The notes below the pieces were generated by a model that made no database searches, was not told the origin of the DNA, and was given only the letters and a program-made list of their open reading frames with translations. A stretch of DNA of 64,000 bases, from assembly GCA_964447285.1 (NCBI GenBank), contig CAYURO010000007.1:1-64000 (forward strand). The letters are read 5' to 3'. The translations under genes and the position numbers were made by a program. Position 1 is the first letter of the stretch. Each line of letters opens with the position of its first letter. The DNA comes from CAJBNH01 sp964447285. Its GTDB lineage: Bacteria; Myxococcota_A; UBA9042. Shown piece after piece: positions 36,228 through 45,593 of this stretch.

Positions 36228-37561
36228 GCCGTCACCTCCGTACCCGTGAGCATTTTGTGGATGGCGTCCGCCGCTCGCTTGCCGTCTGCCACCGCCTTCA
36301 CGACGGTTGCTGCGCCGCGCACGATGTCGCCGCCTGCGAAGACGCGGTCGACGCTGGTGGCCAGGGTGACCGCGTCCGCAGCGACCAACCGGCCCTTGCG
36401 CTCGGCTTGCGAGAGGATACGGCCGACGACCTCGCTGGGTCCCTGACCGATCGCCTGAATCACAGCACCCACGCGCAGTTGAAACTCGGTGCCATCGACG
36501 TCGCGGGCGTTGTCGGGCGTCAGCTTGCCCTTGACCGCCCACTCGGTCTCGCAGCCCTGCAGCCCGGTGACGAAGCCGCCCTGACCGGTGATGGTCACGA
36601 CACGGCTCTGGGGCTTGAAGATGATGTGGTCTTGGCGGGCCTGGTCGAGCTCAGCCGCCGTGGCCGGAAGCTCGTTGAGACCCTCAAGCGTGAGCACGTA
36701 AATGCGGTGGGCGCCGAGCTCGCGCGCCGTGTGCGCCACGTCCATCGCGACCGCGCCGCCGCCGATGACCGCGATGTTGCGGCCCGCGACGCGCTGGGCA
36801 GCCGCCTGGGTGTCGGTGCGCGCCAACTCGAGGAATTCGAGGGCCGTACCCACGCCTTGCAGATCCTTGCCGGGCAGATTCAGCTCGAAGGCCTTCCACA
36901 GACCGGGGGCCACGAACACCGCCGCGAAGCCCTGATCGAGCAGTGCGGTTGCGTTCTCGCGGTCGATCGGGTGCGAGGTCTTGATCTCGACGCCCAACGA
37001 CTGGATCTCGCGCACGTCGGCGTTCAGCGCCTCCAGCGGCAGTCGGTGCGCAGGAACGCCATAGCGGAGAATGCCGCCTGCTTCTGCCCGAGCCTCGAAG
37101 ACCGTGACCTGATAGCCGAATCGCGCCAAGTTGGCCGCTGCCGCCAGACCCGCGGGACCGGCGCCGATGACGGCGATGCGCGCGCCCTTCTCCTGACCCT
37201 TTTCGAGGACCGTCAGGCCCTGGCTGCGGCCGTACTCCACCGCGAATCGCTGCAACCCGTCGATGTCGATCGGGGTGTCGATCTCGCCACGCAAGCACGC
37301 ATGACGACACGTTTCTTCCGTCGGGCAGACGTATGCGCAAACGCCGCCCAGCGGGTTGTTGCGCAGCACGGTCCGGGCCGCCCCCTTGAAGTTGTAGAAG
37401 CGGATCTGGCGAATGAACTTCGACGGATCCGTGCCGCCGGGGCAGCCCTTGCTGCACGGGGCGTCATGGCACAGAAGGCAGCGGTGGGCTTCCGCGATGG
37501 CCTGCTGCAAGGTCAGGCCGTTGGTGGCCGCGCCGTCTGGAGACTGGGTAGGGGGAGACAT
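36224..37561 (-). CDS. preT: Dihydropyrimidine dehydrogenase NAD(H) subunit PreT
   Basis: The 445-residue flavoprotein passes electrons between NAD(H) and PreA. N-terminal cysteines (CLLCHDAPCSKGCPGG, then CAYVCPTEETCRHAC) bind iron-sulfur clusters, as in the GltD-like family. The FAD dinucleotide-binding fold follows at GARIAVIGAGPAGLAAA near 126, and the NAD site at AVIGGGAVAMDVAHTA near 270. The ATG at 37561 follows AGGAGAGTCC; an in-frame extension to 37720 has no support. It is the first gene of the preTA unit and is preceded by a hairpin in its leader region. GltD is the main alternative, but the directly coupled PreA gene settles it. Confidence 0.95.
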   Translation of the reverse strand: MSPPTQSPDGAATNGLTLQQAIAEAHRCLLCHDAPCSKGCPGGTDPSKFIRQIRFYNFKGAARTVLRNNPLGGVCAYVCPTEETCRHACLRGEIDTPIDIDGLQRFAVEYGRSQGLTVLEKGQEKGARIAVIGAGPAGLAAAANLARFGYQVTVFEARAEAGGILRYGVPAHRLPLEALNADVREIQSLGVEIKTSHPIDRENATALLDQGFAAVFVAPGLWKAFELNLPGKDLQGVGTALEFLELARTDTQAAAQRVAGRNIAVIGGGAVAMDVAHTARELGAHRIYVLTLEGLNELPATAAELDQARQDHIIFKPQSRVVTITGQGGFVTGLQGCETEWAVKGKLTPDNARDVDGTEFQLRVGAVIQAIGQGPSEVVGRILSQAERKGRLVAADAVTLATSVDRVFAGGDIVRGAATVVKAVADGKRAADAIHKMLTGTEVTA

Positions 37562-37653
37562 GGACTCTCCTGAACCAGAGAAAGCCTGCGCCTTGGCGGA
37601 CCTTCCGCGCGGGACGCTCGTGGCTTTTTGGAGGAGGCCGGAGATGGGTGGTC

Positions 37654-37699
37654 GCCGGCATCGTGCCCTGGGAAGTGCCCAGAGGCTGGCGATGCTGGC
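37654..37699. other. Stem-loop upstream of preT
   Basis: A 10-bp stem with one wobble (37654-37663 with 37690-37699) encloses a second 5-bp stem (37668-37672 with 37678-37682). It lies about 95 bp before the preT start in the 197-bp gap between preT and the small membrane protein gene. It could be a regulatory leader of preTA or part of a terminator for nothing obvious. Only the symmetry is observed. Confidence 0.4.
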
Positions 37700-37758
37700 T
37701 CCGCTTCCGGCGCAAGTCAACGTCTCGGATTCACGATTGATTTAGGACCGGAACGGCC

Positions 37759-38319
37759 CTATTTCGCCGCGGGGGCGGACCCTGTCTCGGGAGTCGCAAC
37801 AGAACCGTCACCCTGCCCCGGGTTCAAAGGGCTTTCGATGGCCGCGGGGGTCTCCGACAGACCCCGGAGCAAAGGTCGGGCGGTGCGCGTCCCCGGCCAC
37901 GGAATCGCGATCAGGGTGGCCACCAACGCCAGCGAGAAGCCGATGGCGGTCCTGCGGTGCTTGGCCACGGGCTCCACGGCGCGCTTGGCCATGGCGAAAC
38001 CGACATGCACCGCCACCAAAGCGCCGACCATCAGGAAGATGTGCTCCACGGCCCAAAAGCGAGAGATGGGGTCGCGCATCGCGGCGCCGAAGTTGGCAAA
38101 TGCGGAGTGTGTCATGGGGCTGAGGAACACATAGAGCAGCAGACCAAGCAGGAGTTGCACGTCCATCGCGATGACCCCGATGCGGCCCAAACGCGCGTTG
38201 GCGGGCGTCCAAGGCCGGGCTCCCGTCCAACCACGCACGGCAGCAGTGGCCGTGAGAATGAGGGCGATGAGGACGACCCAGCGCAGCACCGAGTGGAGGG
38301 CAAGGACGGCCAGGTACAT
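37759..38319 (-). CDS. Four-helix membrane protein, possibly haem-binding
   Basis: The product has 186 residues. Four hydrophobic helices (about 5-28, 48-70, 85-108 and 124-142) carry conserved-looking histidines at or near the membrane faces (ALHSVLRW, VEHIFLMVGALVAVHVGF). The last 40 residues are Pro/Gly-rich and probably disordered. The helix number and His placement recall small cytochrome b-like membrane proteins, and cytochrome bd genes lie divergently next to it, but no axial ligand pair can be assigned with certainty. Its function is therefore open. Confidence 0.6.
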   Translation of the reverse strand: MYLAVLALHSVLRWVVLIALILTATAAVRGWTGARPWTPANARLGRIGVIAMDVQLLLGLLLYVFLSPMTHSAFANFGAAMRDPISRFWAVEHIFLMVGALVAVHVGFAMAKRAVEPVAKHRRTAIGFSLALVATLIAIPWPGTRTARPLLRGLSETPAAIESPLNPGQGDGSVATPETGSAPAAK

Positions 38320-38489
38320 GAGCGGCTCCAGATGCGTGGAAAGGGCGGGTGGCGGTCTGACGAGTGCCGTCGGAGAATAGTCGTGGCGGCAAGCGGGTCA
38401 AGCGGTACGTCGCCAACATGGCCTTGCCGTTGCCGATCAAACGTCGCAAGGTGGCGCATCCCGGTGTGACCTGACGCGTGGAGTCCGAC

Positions 38490-39842
38490 ATGACCGACCT
38501 GCTGGCCGCGCGATCCCAGATGGCGATGTCGCTTGGCTTTCACATGTTCTTTGCCGTCGTCGGCATGGCGATGCCGTTGCTGATGGTGATCGCCGAGGGA
38601 CTGTGGCTGCGCACGCGCGAACCGGACTACCGCGAGCTCGCGCAGCGGTGGGCCAAGGGCACGGCCATCCTGTTCGCTGTGGGGGCGGTCTCGGGCACGG
38701 TGCTGTCGTTCGAGTTGGGGTTGCTGTGGCCCACGTTCATGCGCCACGCGGGACCCGTCATCGGGATGCCGTTCTCGCTCGAGGGCTTCGCCTTCTTCCT
38801 CGAGGCGATCTTCCTGGGCATCTGGCTGTACGGCTGGGACCGCGTGAGTCCGCGCATCCACTGGCTTTCCGGGGTTGCCGTATTGATCAGCGGCACCGCC
38901 AGCGGCGTCTTCGTCGTCATGGCCAACGCGTGGATGAACACGCCGGCGGGCTTCACGGTCGTGGGCGGCGAGATCCGCGACGTGAACGTTTGGGCGGCCA
39001 TGTGGAACCCAGCGGCGCCTACCCAGGTGGTCCACATGGCGATCGCGGCGTTTCAAGCGGTCGCGTTCGCCGTCGCCGCCATCCACGCCTGGGTTCTGTT
39101 GCGCCAGCCCGACCAGGGCTTCCACCGCCGGGCATTCGCCATCGCACTTGGGGTGGCCATCGTGTCGGGCGTGCTGCAGCCCGTCAGCGGCGACTTCAGC
39201 GCCAAGCAGATCGCCCGCAACCAACCGGCCAAGCTGGCGGCTGCCGAGGCCCATTGGAACACCCGCGCGGCCGCACCGCTGTCGATCGGCGGCTGGCCAG
39301 ACGAGGTGGCCGAGACGACGTCGTGGGCGCTGGAAATCCCGCATGGCCTCAGCTTTCTGGCGCACGGCGACCCGAACGCGGTGGTGACGGGGCTGAAGGA
39401 CATCGCCAAGCAGGATCGCCCGCCCGTGGCCATTGTTCACCTGGCCTTTCAGGCGATGGTCGGCATGGGGATGTTCATGGCCGCGGTGGCGTTGGTGGCG
39501 GCGGTGCTGTGGCGTCGGCGCAGACGGGTGCCGCTGGACCCGTGGCTGTTGCGGGCCCTGGTCGTCGCGGGGCCGATGGGGATGCTGGCCGTGCAGGCGG
39601 GCTGGGTCGTGACCGAGGTCGGTCGGCAACCCTGGGTGATCCGTGGGTTCTTGCGCACCGCCGACGCCGTCACGCCGATGCCGTACCTGATCGTTCCGTT
39701 CCTGACCTTTACCCTGCTCTACCTGGTGCTGGCGGTCGTGGTCGTCTTGCTGATGAAGCGACAGGTGTTCGCCAGCCCGGGTCTGGCCGCGACGGACAAG
39801 GCGCAAGGTGCCGCGAACGCGACGGATCGAGGTGACCCATGA
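38490..39842 (+). CDS. cydA: Cytochrome bd-type quinol oxidase subunit I
   Basis: A nine-helix haem subunit of 450 residues. It binds quinol and haems b558, b595 and d, and reduces oxygen to water. H18 (LGFHMFF) is the haem b595-side ligand, and the b558-ligand helix is VVHMAIAAFQAVAF near 185. The Q-loop is short, as in the cyanide-insensitive CioA group rather than E. coli CydA. GGAGTCCGAC precedes the ATG; an upstream GTG at 38478 is less likely. The stop overlaps cydB as ATGA. Such oxidases have high oxygen affinity and support growth at low oxygen. Confidence 0.95.
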   Translation: MTDLLAARSQMAMSLGFHMFFAVVGMAMPLLMVIAEGLWLRTREPDYRELAQRWAKGTAILFAVGAVSGTVLSFELGLLWPTFMRHAGPVIGMPFSLEGFAFFLEAIFLGIWLYGWDRVSPRIHWLSGVAVLISGTASGVFVVMANAWMNTPAGFTVVGGEIRDVNVWAAMWNPAAPTQVVHMAIAAFQAVAFAVAAIHAWVLLRQPDQGFHRRAFAIALGVAIVSGVLQPVSGDFSAKQIARNQPAKLAAAEAHWNTRAAAPLSIGGWPDEVAETTSWALEIPHGLSFLAHGDPNAVVTGLKDIAKQDRPPVAIVHLAFQAMVGMGMFMAAVALVAAVLWRRRRRVPLDPWLLRALVVAGPMGMLAVQAGWVVTEVGRQPWVIRGFLRTADAVTPMPYLIVPFLTFTLLYLVLAVVVVLLMKRQVFASPGLAATDKAQGAANATDRGDP

Positions 39843-40855
39843 ACGCAGAGGCGGTGGCGGTGGCTGGCGTGCTGCTGGCCGGCCTGGTCGTGTACGCGGT
39901 GTCGGGCGGCGCGGACTTTGGCGGCGGCGTGTGGGATCTGCTGGCGTCTGGACCGCGCAAGGCCAGGCAGCGCAAGGTCATCTCCGATGCGTTGGGGCCG
40001 ATCTGGGAGGCGAATCACGTCTGGCTGATCCTCGCGGTCGTTCTGCTGTTCGTCTGCTTTCCCCTCGTGTTCGCCGCGATGGCAACGGCCCTGCACATCC
40101 CACTGACCGTCATGCTGATCGGCATCGTGCTGCGGGGTTCGGCGTTCACGTTCCGGTCGTACGGCGGCGGCACCGACGAGACGCTGCGCTGGTGGGGGCG
40201 CGTGTTCGCAAGTGCCAGCGTCGTCACGCCGTTCATGCTGGGCGTCTCGGCCGGGGCGGTGGCGTCGGGGCAGCTGGTCGTCGATCCGCGCACCCATCGG
40301 GTCGTCACCGACTTTGTCTCGGCCTGGGCGGCGCCGTTTCCCCTGGCCGTCGGTCTGCTGGCGGTCGCCCTGTTCGCGTTCCTGGCCGCCGTGTACCTGA
40401 CGCTCGAGACGCGAGACCCCAGGCTGCAAGAGGACTTCCGGTGGCGCGCGCTGATGACGGCGCCGATCGTGTTCCTGACGGCCTGGGGTGCCTTCGTGCT
40501 CGCCCGGCAGCACGCGCCCCTGGTCGCCGCGGGGTTGACGCAGCGGTCGTGGTCCCTGGCTTTCCACATCATGGTCGGCGGTTCGGCGGTGGTGGCGGTG
40601 GCGGCGTTGTGGCGGAGGTGGTATTCGCTGGCCCGGGTCGCCGCTGCCCTGCACGTGGCGTTGATCGTGGCCGGTTGGGGGTTTGCCCAGTTCCCCTACC
40701 TGCTGCCCCCGAACCTGACCCTCGAGTCGGCGGCAGCGCCCCAGACGGTACTGCGGCCCGTGTTGTGGGTGCTCGGTCTGGGGAGTTTGGTGCTACTGCC
40801 ATCTTTCTATTTCCTTTTCCGAGTGTTCAAGTCGAATCCCCCCACCGATGCATGA
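39839..40855 (+). CDS. cydB: Cytochrome bd-type quinol oxidase subunit II
   Basis: The 338-residue membrane partner of CydA. The N-terminal VSGGADFGGGVWDLLASGP and GPIWEANHVWLIL segments are characteristic of the family. Around eight hydrophobic helices are visible. The ATG overlaps the cydA stop by four bases, so synthesis should be coupled. No cydX-like short ORF or cydDC assembly transporter is visible directly downstream. Confidence 0.96.
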   Translation: MNAEAVAVAGVLLAGLVVYAVSGGADFGGGVWDLLASGPRKARQRKVISDALGPIWEANHVWLILAVVLLFVCFPLVFAAMATALHIPLTVMLIGIVLRGSAFTFRSYGGGTDETLRWWGRVFASASVVTPFMLGVSAGAVASGQLVVDPRTHRVVTDFVSAWAAPFPLAVGLLAVALFAFLAAVYLTLETRDPRLQEDFRWRALMTAPIVFLTAWGAFVLARQHAPLVAAGLTQRSWSLAFHIMVGGSAVVAVAALWRRWYSLARVAAALHVALIVAGWGFAQFPYLLPPNLTLESAAAPQTVLRPVLWVLGLGSLVLLPSFYFLFRVFKSNPPTDA

Positions 40856-40865
40856 CGTGACACCG

Positions 40866-42332
40866 ATGAACACCCTGTCTTTCTTTCGTCTTTTCGCCTC
40901 CGTTGCCCTGACCCTCCTGGCCCTGTCGGGGTGCGAGACCGACGCCGTCGACACCGCAGCGCCGGGTGATGTGGTCGCGGGCGACTCAACGCCGCAGGAC
41001 GTGGCAACCGACACCGAAGACACCAATGCCGATGCGGACATCACGCCGTTCACGCCGGAGCGGTGCGGCGCCGCGCCGTTTGCGTGGCTGCCCGCCGCTC
41101 AGGTCGGCCAACCGGTGCAGTTCGACGAAATGGCGCTGACCAACCTGTCCGCAACCACCATCGCGCAGCTGCTCAAGAACACCGGCTACGACTTGGGCGA
41201 GATCCGCAACGGCGCCCGCACCTTCAAGCTGCGCTATACCACGCAAGACAAGGGCCAGCTGACAGAGGCCACCGCGTTGGTCGGCGTGCCGATCGGCCTG
41301 GAGACCGCGGGTCCCGTACCGACGATTCTGTGGCTGCACGGCACGACCGGCTTCATGGACGACTGCGCGCCGTCGAAGAACGAGCTCGAGGGGGCGGGGC
41401 TGGTCGCCCTGCTCGCATCGCTGGGCTATGTCGCCATTGCACCGGATTACCTGGGGTTGCGCGGGTTCGGCCCGCCGTCGCCGGCCGGGTCGATCCACTC
41501 GTATCTGGTCGGAGAGGCCACTGCCATCGCCAGCTTGGACGCCGTGCGCGCGGCGGCCGTGGCTCTGGCGAAGGATGCGACGCTGACCGACCCGGACCTG
41601 CAGCGCACCATCATCTGGGGTGGGTCTCAGGGGGGACACGCGGCGTTCTTCGTCGATCGCTTTCAGCCGCACTATGCGCCCGAGATCGACGTGCTGGCCG
41701 TGGCCGCCGCCGTGCCCGCGACCGACCTGCGCGCGTTGGCCGTTTGGGGCGCAAACCACCCGGGTGCCACCGCCATCACGCTGGTCGCCGCGCTGACCGC
41801 CTGGCAACAGTGGTACGGCCTGGGCGACCTGAAGGAAGTGCTTGCGAACGCAGAGCCTTTGAAGCTGGCAGAGAACGTGCCGATCTGGCTGTCGACGACC
41901 TGCAAACCCGACGTCGACGTCTCGACGCTGAAGACGCTGTCCGACCTGTACTCGCCGGAATTCCTGACCAAGGCCTCGGCCGGCGAATTCGACGCGCTGA
42001 CGCCATGGGGGTGCATGATCAGCGAAAACAGCGTGCCGTGGACCTCGGTGCCGCGGCTGAAGGATCGACCGGTGCTGGTGACCTACAGCGAGAACGACGA
42101 ACTGGTCATCACCGAGACCGAGCGGAAAAGCATCCCCGAGCTGTGCAAGCAGGGCTACCGCATCGAGTATCTCGAGTGTGCCGGCCTGGGCCACACCGAC
42201 GGCGCGCTTGCGTCGCTGCCCTACATGCGCAAGTGGATCGATGACCGCGTCGAGGGCAAGCCCTTGGTCGCCGAGCGCAACTGCGTCATTCGTCCCGCCG
42301 TCGACTGCAACGACCCCAGCGTGATGCCGTGA
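40866..42332 (+). CDS. Secreted lipoprotein alpha/beta-hydrolase (secretory-lipase-like)
   Basis: The product is 488 residues from this start. The leader ends in LALSGC (lipobox), then an Asp/Thr-rich linker of about 45 residues, then an alpha/beta-hydrolase domain. The nucleophile elbow is GGSQGGHAAFF, the acid probably the Asp of YSENDELVI, and the base His in AGLGHTDGA; the oxyanion region is ILWLHGTTGF. The shape is like secretory lipases or related esterases, but the substrate is unknown. An ATG at 40848 overlapping the end of cydB is the alternative start. The stop overlaps the next gene as GTGA. Its attachment to the cydAB unit is unexplained. Confidence 0.8.
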   Translation: MNTLSFFRLFASVALTLLALSGCETDAVDTAAPGDVVAGDSTPQDVATDTEDTNADADITPFTPERCGAAPFAWLPAAQVGQPVQFDEMALTNLSATTIAQLLKNTGYDLGEIRNGARTFKLRYTTQDKGQLTEATALVGVPIGLETAGPVPTILWLHGTTGFMDDCAPSKNELEGAGLVALLASLGYVAIAPDYLGLRGFGPPSPAGSIHSYLVGEATAIASLDAVRAAAVALAKDATLTDPDLQRTIIWGGSQGGHAAFFVDRFQPHYAPEIDVLAVAAAVPATDLRALAVWGANHPGATAITLVAALTAWQQWYGLGDLKEVLANAEPLKLAENVPIWLSTTCKPDVDVSTLKTLSDLYSPEFLTKASAGEFDALTPWGCMISENSVPWTSVPRLKDRPVLVTYSENDELVITETERKSIPELCKQGYRIEYLECAGLGHTDGALASLPYMRKWIDDRVEGKPLVAERNCVIRPAVDCNDPSVMP

Positions 42333-43357
42333 GCAAGATCGGCGACACACAGACGTTTGCACTGGTCCAAGCCACGCCCAAGCAGCGCGCTCAGCGGTGG
42401 CGGTTGCATCATCAGGCTTGGGGCGACGGCTTTGCGATGGACGACTACCTGCGGCGGGAGCAGACGCTCGCCACCGACGATTTTCTCCGCGATGTCCTCA
42501 GGATGTGGCTGCTGGTCGATACCGAGGGTGAGCCGGTCGCCAGCTGTGAGACCTACGGGTGCCAGCTGTGGGCGGCGGATGCCGAGGGCCGGACCGAGCG
42601 GGTGAAGTGCCAGACGATCGCATCGGTGCTGGTCGCGCCCCAGCTGCGTCAACAGGGCCACGCGACACAGCTGTTGCGCCGCTTGGGGGCAGAGTTGCGG
42701 TTCGAGGGCAATTCCGCGCTGACGCTGTACAGCGACGTCGGGCCGCAGATCTACCGCCGCTTGGGCTATCTCCTTCATCCCGCGCGGGAATCCGTGCTGC
42801 GCGTTGACCCGACCGACCGCTGGCCCTTGCGGGCGACGGAGCTGGGCATGGCCGACGTGGCCGACCTGTTGCACCAGCAAGCCGAGCGGACGCCCTCGTG
42901 GCTGGGCGTGACGACGGCGCCGGCGGTGGCCGAGGCTCCCCGTGCCGAGCGTATCGAGTGGTTCCACCTGCGTGCGCGCGCGCGTGCGTGGGCCCGGCAG
43001 CAGCCAGAGCCGCAAGTCATCGGTGCCCAAGGGCCCGACGGTGGGTGGGTGCTGTGGACCAGCGATGCCGCTGAGACCGTGCTGCATGTGCTGCTGTGGC
43101 GGCCTGAGAGTGCGCTGGATGCTCGCACGCTGACGCAGGCCGCCGCCGCCCAAGCCGTTCGCGAGGGACTGACGCACGTCGTCTGGTGGGACGCCGACCG
43201 CGACACCGGCCTGGACCCGTGGCACGAGCCGAACCGCCGCCCGCTGGGTACGGTCGACCGCACGCGGGACAAGGGGCTACCGATGATCGCGTGGCTGGAC
43301 GCCGAACGACCGATGCCGCTGATTTGGATGGGGATTGAGCGGTTTGGTTGGGCCTGA
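42329..43357 (+). CDS. GNAT-family acetyltransferase, two-domain
   Basis: The 342-residue protein has a GNAT fold at about residues 10-155. It includes the acetyl-CoA loop region TIASVLVAPQLRQQGHATQLLRRL and the following ALTLYSDVGPQIYRRLGY. A C-terminal half of about 180 residues follows that looks like the second domain of the LYC1/Eis-like enzymes. It may acetylate an amino acid or a small amine; the substrate is not evident. The GTG start overlaps the stop of the hydrolase gene by four bases, so it seems translationally coupled to it. Confidence 0.8.
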   Translation: MSKIGDTQTFALVQATPKQRAQRWRLHHQAWGDGFAMDDYLRREQTLATDDFLRDVLRMWLLVDTEGEPVASCETYGCQLWAADAEGRTERVKCQTIASVLVAPQLRQQGHATQLLRRLGAELRFEGNSALTLYSDVGPQIYRRLGYLLHPARESVLRVDPTDRWPLRATELGMADVADLLHQQAERTPSWLGVTTAPAVAEAPRAERIEWFHLRARARAWARQQPEPQVIGAQGPDGGWVLWTSDAAETVLHVLLWRPESALDARTLTQAAAAQAVREGLTHVVWWDADRDTGLDPWHEPNRRPLGTVDRTRDKGLPMIAWLDAERPMPLIWMGIERFGWA

Positions 43358-43369
43358 TCGAGTGCCGGA

Positions 43370-45550
43370 CTAGCCGCGCGGCCGCCGCCGCCACGTCATC
43401 AGCGCCAGTGCCGCGAACAGCAACGCCAAGCCCAGCGGCGCCGTGCGCCCGCCCGCCGTGCAGCCGCTGGAGCTCGACGGGACGATGGAACCGACGACGG
43501 GCACGTCCGGGACGTTGGGGATGTCCTCGATCAGCACGCACGCTCCCAGACCCACGCCCAATGCGCGACATGCCAAGCCGGGTCCACAAGAATCCTGAGA
43601 CGGATCGCAGGGTTTCTGGCAACGGAGCTCCAGTGGGCTGGCCAGTTCCGGGGCGCATAGCAGCGACTTGCAGTCCGAGTCTTGACTGCACAGGTCGCCG
43701 ATGCTGGTCGCCCCGGTCTTTTCGCAGCGGCCCTGACTGTTGGCGATCTGGACGCGCAGGCACGCCTCGCCCTGCAGGCAGCCGCCTTGACCGGTGCCGA
43801 CGTCGCAACTGGCGACGCAGGTGCCACTCGAGCAGAGCCCGGAGAAACACTCGCTGTCTGCGGTGCACGACTGGCCGACCGCGACGCAAGCCTGCTTGGG
43901 GCCTGGGTAGCAGATCGCGCCGATGCTGGTGCTGGTGCAGGACATGCCGCATGGGCAGGCCCCCGCCTGGTTCAAGTCGCAGTTCTTCGAACAGAACATC
44001 GCGTTGCCGGCGTCGATGCACAGGTTGGTGTCGCAGTCGCCGGTGCCGGTGCACGCGCTGCCCACCGGGACCTTGTCGTTGCCAGGCAGGCAGGCCATGA
44101 AGCCCTCGACCTGCTGGACGCAAGTGAAATCGCTGGGACACGTACCCTTGCCCAAGCACTTCTGACGGCACAGACCATAGTTGGCCTGCACGTCGGCCTT
44201 CAGGCACGCCCCCGAGTCACACTCTGCGGCGTCATAGCACTTCGCCCCCAACGGCAGCTTCTGCGGGGGCTGGTCGACGGGCAGACAGCCGCCGTATCCG
44301 GCGGACGGAATGGGCGCGCACTGCTCTGTGCCCTTGGCGCACTCAATGGGATTGCCGGTCGTGCACTTCACGCGGCACACGTTGTCCAGGCACATCAGGG
44401 TCGTGCACTCGGCGCTGGAAGTGCAGGCGGTGCCTGGCGTCTTGGTGGGAGTCGGTTCGCCCTGACCTGGCAGGCACGCGCCCTTGCCGCCGCCATTCTG
44501 GTAGGCGTAGCACGTGTAGCCGGTCGGGCAGTTCTTGGCCGTGATGGTGCACTCTTGCGAGCAGTAGGCTTGGGATCCGAATGGTTGGCAGAACAGGCCG
44601 GTCTTGCAGTCCTTGGACGCGGTGCACACGCCTCCCAGCGCGGTGGTGCCGCCCACCGGCGTGCCGGTGCCGGACCACGCGCAGGAACCGGAGCCGCAGA
44701 CGAGCTTGGCAGAGTAGTACTCCTCTCCCGATTGCTGGTTTTGCTCGTTGATGTAGGGGCAGTCCGCGTCGGTGCCGCACTTGTAGGGACCTGACTTCGG
44801 GTTCAGAAAGCACGCGACCTTCTGGTCGTCGGTGTTCAGCGTGGCCGACATGCCGAACGGCTGCACGGTGGGTGCCATGGTCGGCGGATCCTTGGCGTTG
44901 TAGCCGCCGAGCACGTGCTGCGCGCCGAAGAAGTGGCCCTGTTCGTGAATGGCGACGCTGAGCAAGTGCTGTGTGCCCGACCCTGCCTCTCCCGACTTGG
45001 TCGTCCACTTTTGGCTGTACCCGTTGAACGCGATGTCGGCCTCGAGGATCGCGCCGCTGCTGCCAAAGACGGGGGAAGTGACACCCAGCACGTACTTGCC
45101 AAACTGCCAGTCGCCGTTCTCGACGAAGACCAACTCGTTGCGGTTGTTGGGGTTATAGCCGATGGGGACCACCTTGACGTTCAACGCCGAGGGGCAGTCG
45201 GCGTCCTTGCTGCATGAGATGGCTACGCCCCCGGACTTGTCGTACAGGCACTTTCCCTGCGCCGTGTTGCAGTGGTAGCCCTCGATGAACTGCAACCCCG
45301 TGCAGGTGATGTCCATCCACCCCTTCCACCCCAGCCTTAGCTGGTCCAGGGACGCGGCTGCGCCGATGTCGGGCGTGCCGGAAGGATGCATGTAGTACAT
45401 CACCTTGTTGGTGTACCACTTGACGAAGGTCTTGGTGGTCGGCGTCGGCACGGAGACCGAGAACGCTTGGGCCTGGGCCGGCCAACACAAGGCCAGGGTC
45501 AACAGGGCGCGCGCCAGTGGGGCGAAGGAGGGAGCGCCGGTGAACCGCAT
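43370..45550 (-). CDS. Secreted matrixin-like metalloprotease with Cys-rich repeats and sorting tail
   Basis: The product has 726 residues. A signal peptide is followed by a catalytic domain at about 30-265 with the metzincin zinc motif HEQGHFFGAQH near residue 200 and a matrixin-like MAPTV...LNTDD segment after it. From about 285 to 690 come repeated Cys-rich units of the form GxxCxxxxxCxxxxC. The protein ends in SSSSGCTAGG, a hydrophobic helix and RRRPRG, which matches the MYXO-CTERM type of C-terminal sorting signal. AGGAG precedes the ATG. It lies 43 bp after the gene at 45594-46298 on the same strand, with which it probably forms an operon. Confidence 0.88.
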   Translation of the reverse strand: MRFTGAPSFAPLARALLTLALCWPAQAQAFSVSVPTPTTKTFVKWYTNKVMYYMHPSGTPDIGAAASLDQLRLGWKGWMDITCTGLQFIEGYHCNTAQGKCLYDKSGGVAISCSKDADCPSALNVKVVPIGYNPNNRNELVFVENGDWQFGKYVLGVTSPVFGSSGAILEADIAFNGYSQKWTTKSGEAGSGTQHLLSVAIHEQGHFFGAQHVLGGYNAKDPPTMAPTVQPFGMSATLNTDDQKVACFLNPKSGPYKCGTDADCPYINEQNQQSGEEYYSAKLVCGSGSCAWSGTGTPVGGTTALGGVCTASKDCKTGLFCQPFGSQAYCSQECTITAKNCPTGYTCYAYQNGGGKGACLPGQGEPTPTKTPGTACTSSAECTTLMCLDNVCRVKCTTGNPIECAKGTEQCAPIPSAGYGGCLPVDQPPQKLPLGAKCYDAAECDSGACLKADVQANYGLCRQKCLGKGTCPSDFTCVQQVEGFMACLPGNDKVPVGSACTGTGDCDTNLCIDAGNAMFCSKNCDLNQAGACPCGMSCTSTSIGAICYPGPKQACVAVGQSCTADSECFSGLCSSGTCVASCDVGTGQGGCLQGEACLRVQIANSQGRCEKTGATSIGDLCSQDSDCKSLLCAPELASPLELRCQKPCDPSQDSCGPGLACRALGVGLGACVLIEDIPNVPDVPVVGSIVPSSSSGCTAGGRTAPLGLALLFAALALMTWRRRPRG

Positions 45551-45593
45551 GGGGGGGACTCCTGTCTCGAGAAGCTGCGGAGAGGTGGGTGGG

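Noticed and set aside
37692..37720. TTGACT/CAGCAT pair as the preT promoter (minus strand)
   Set aside because: The -10 match is poor and falls inside the stem-loop at 37654-37699, so both cannot be leader features.
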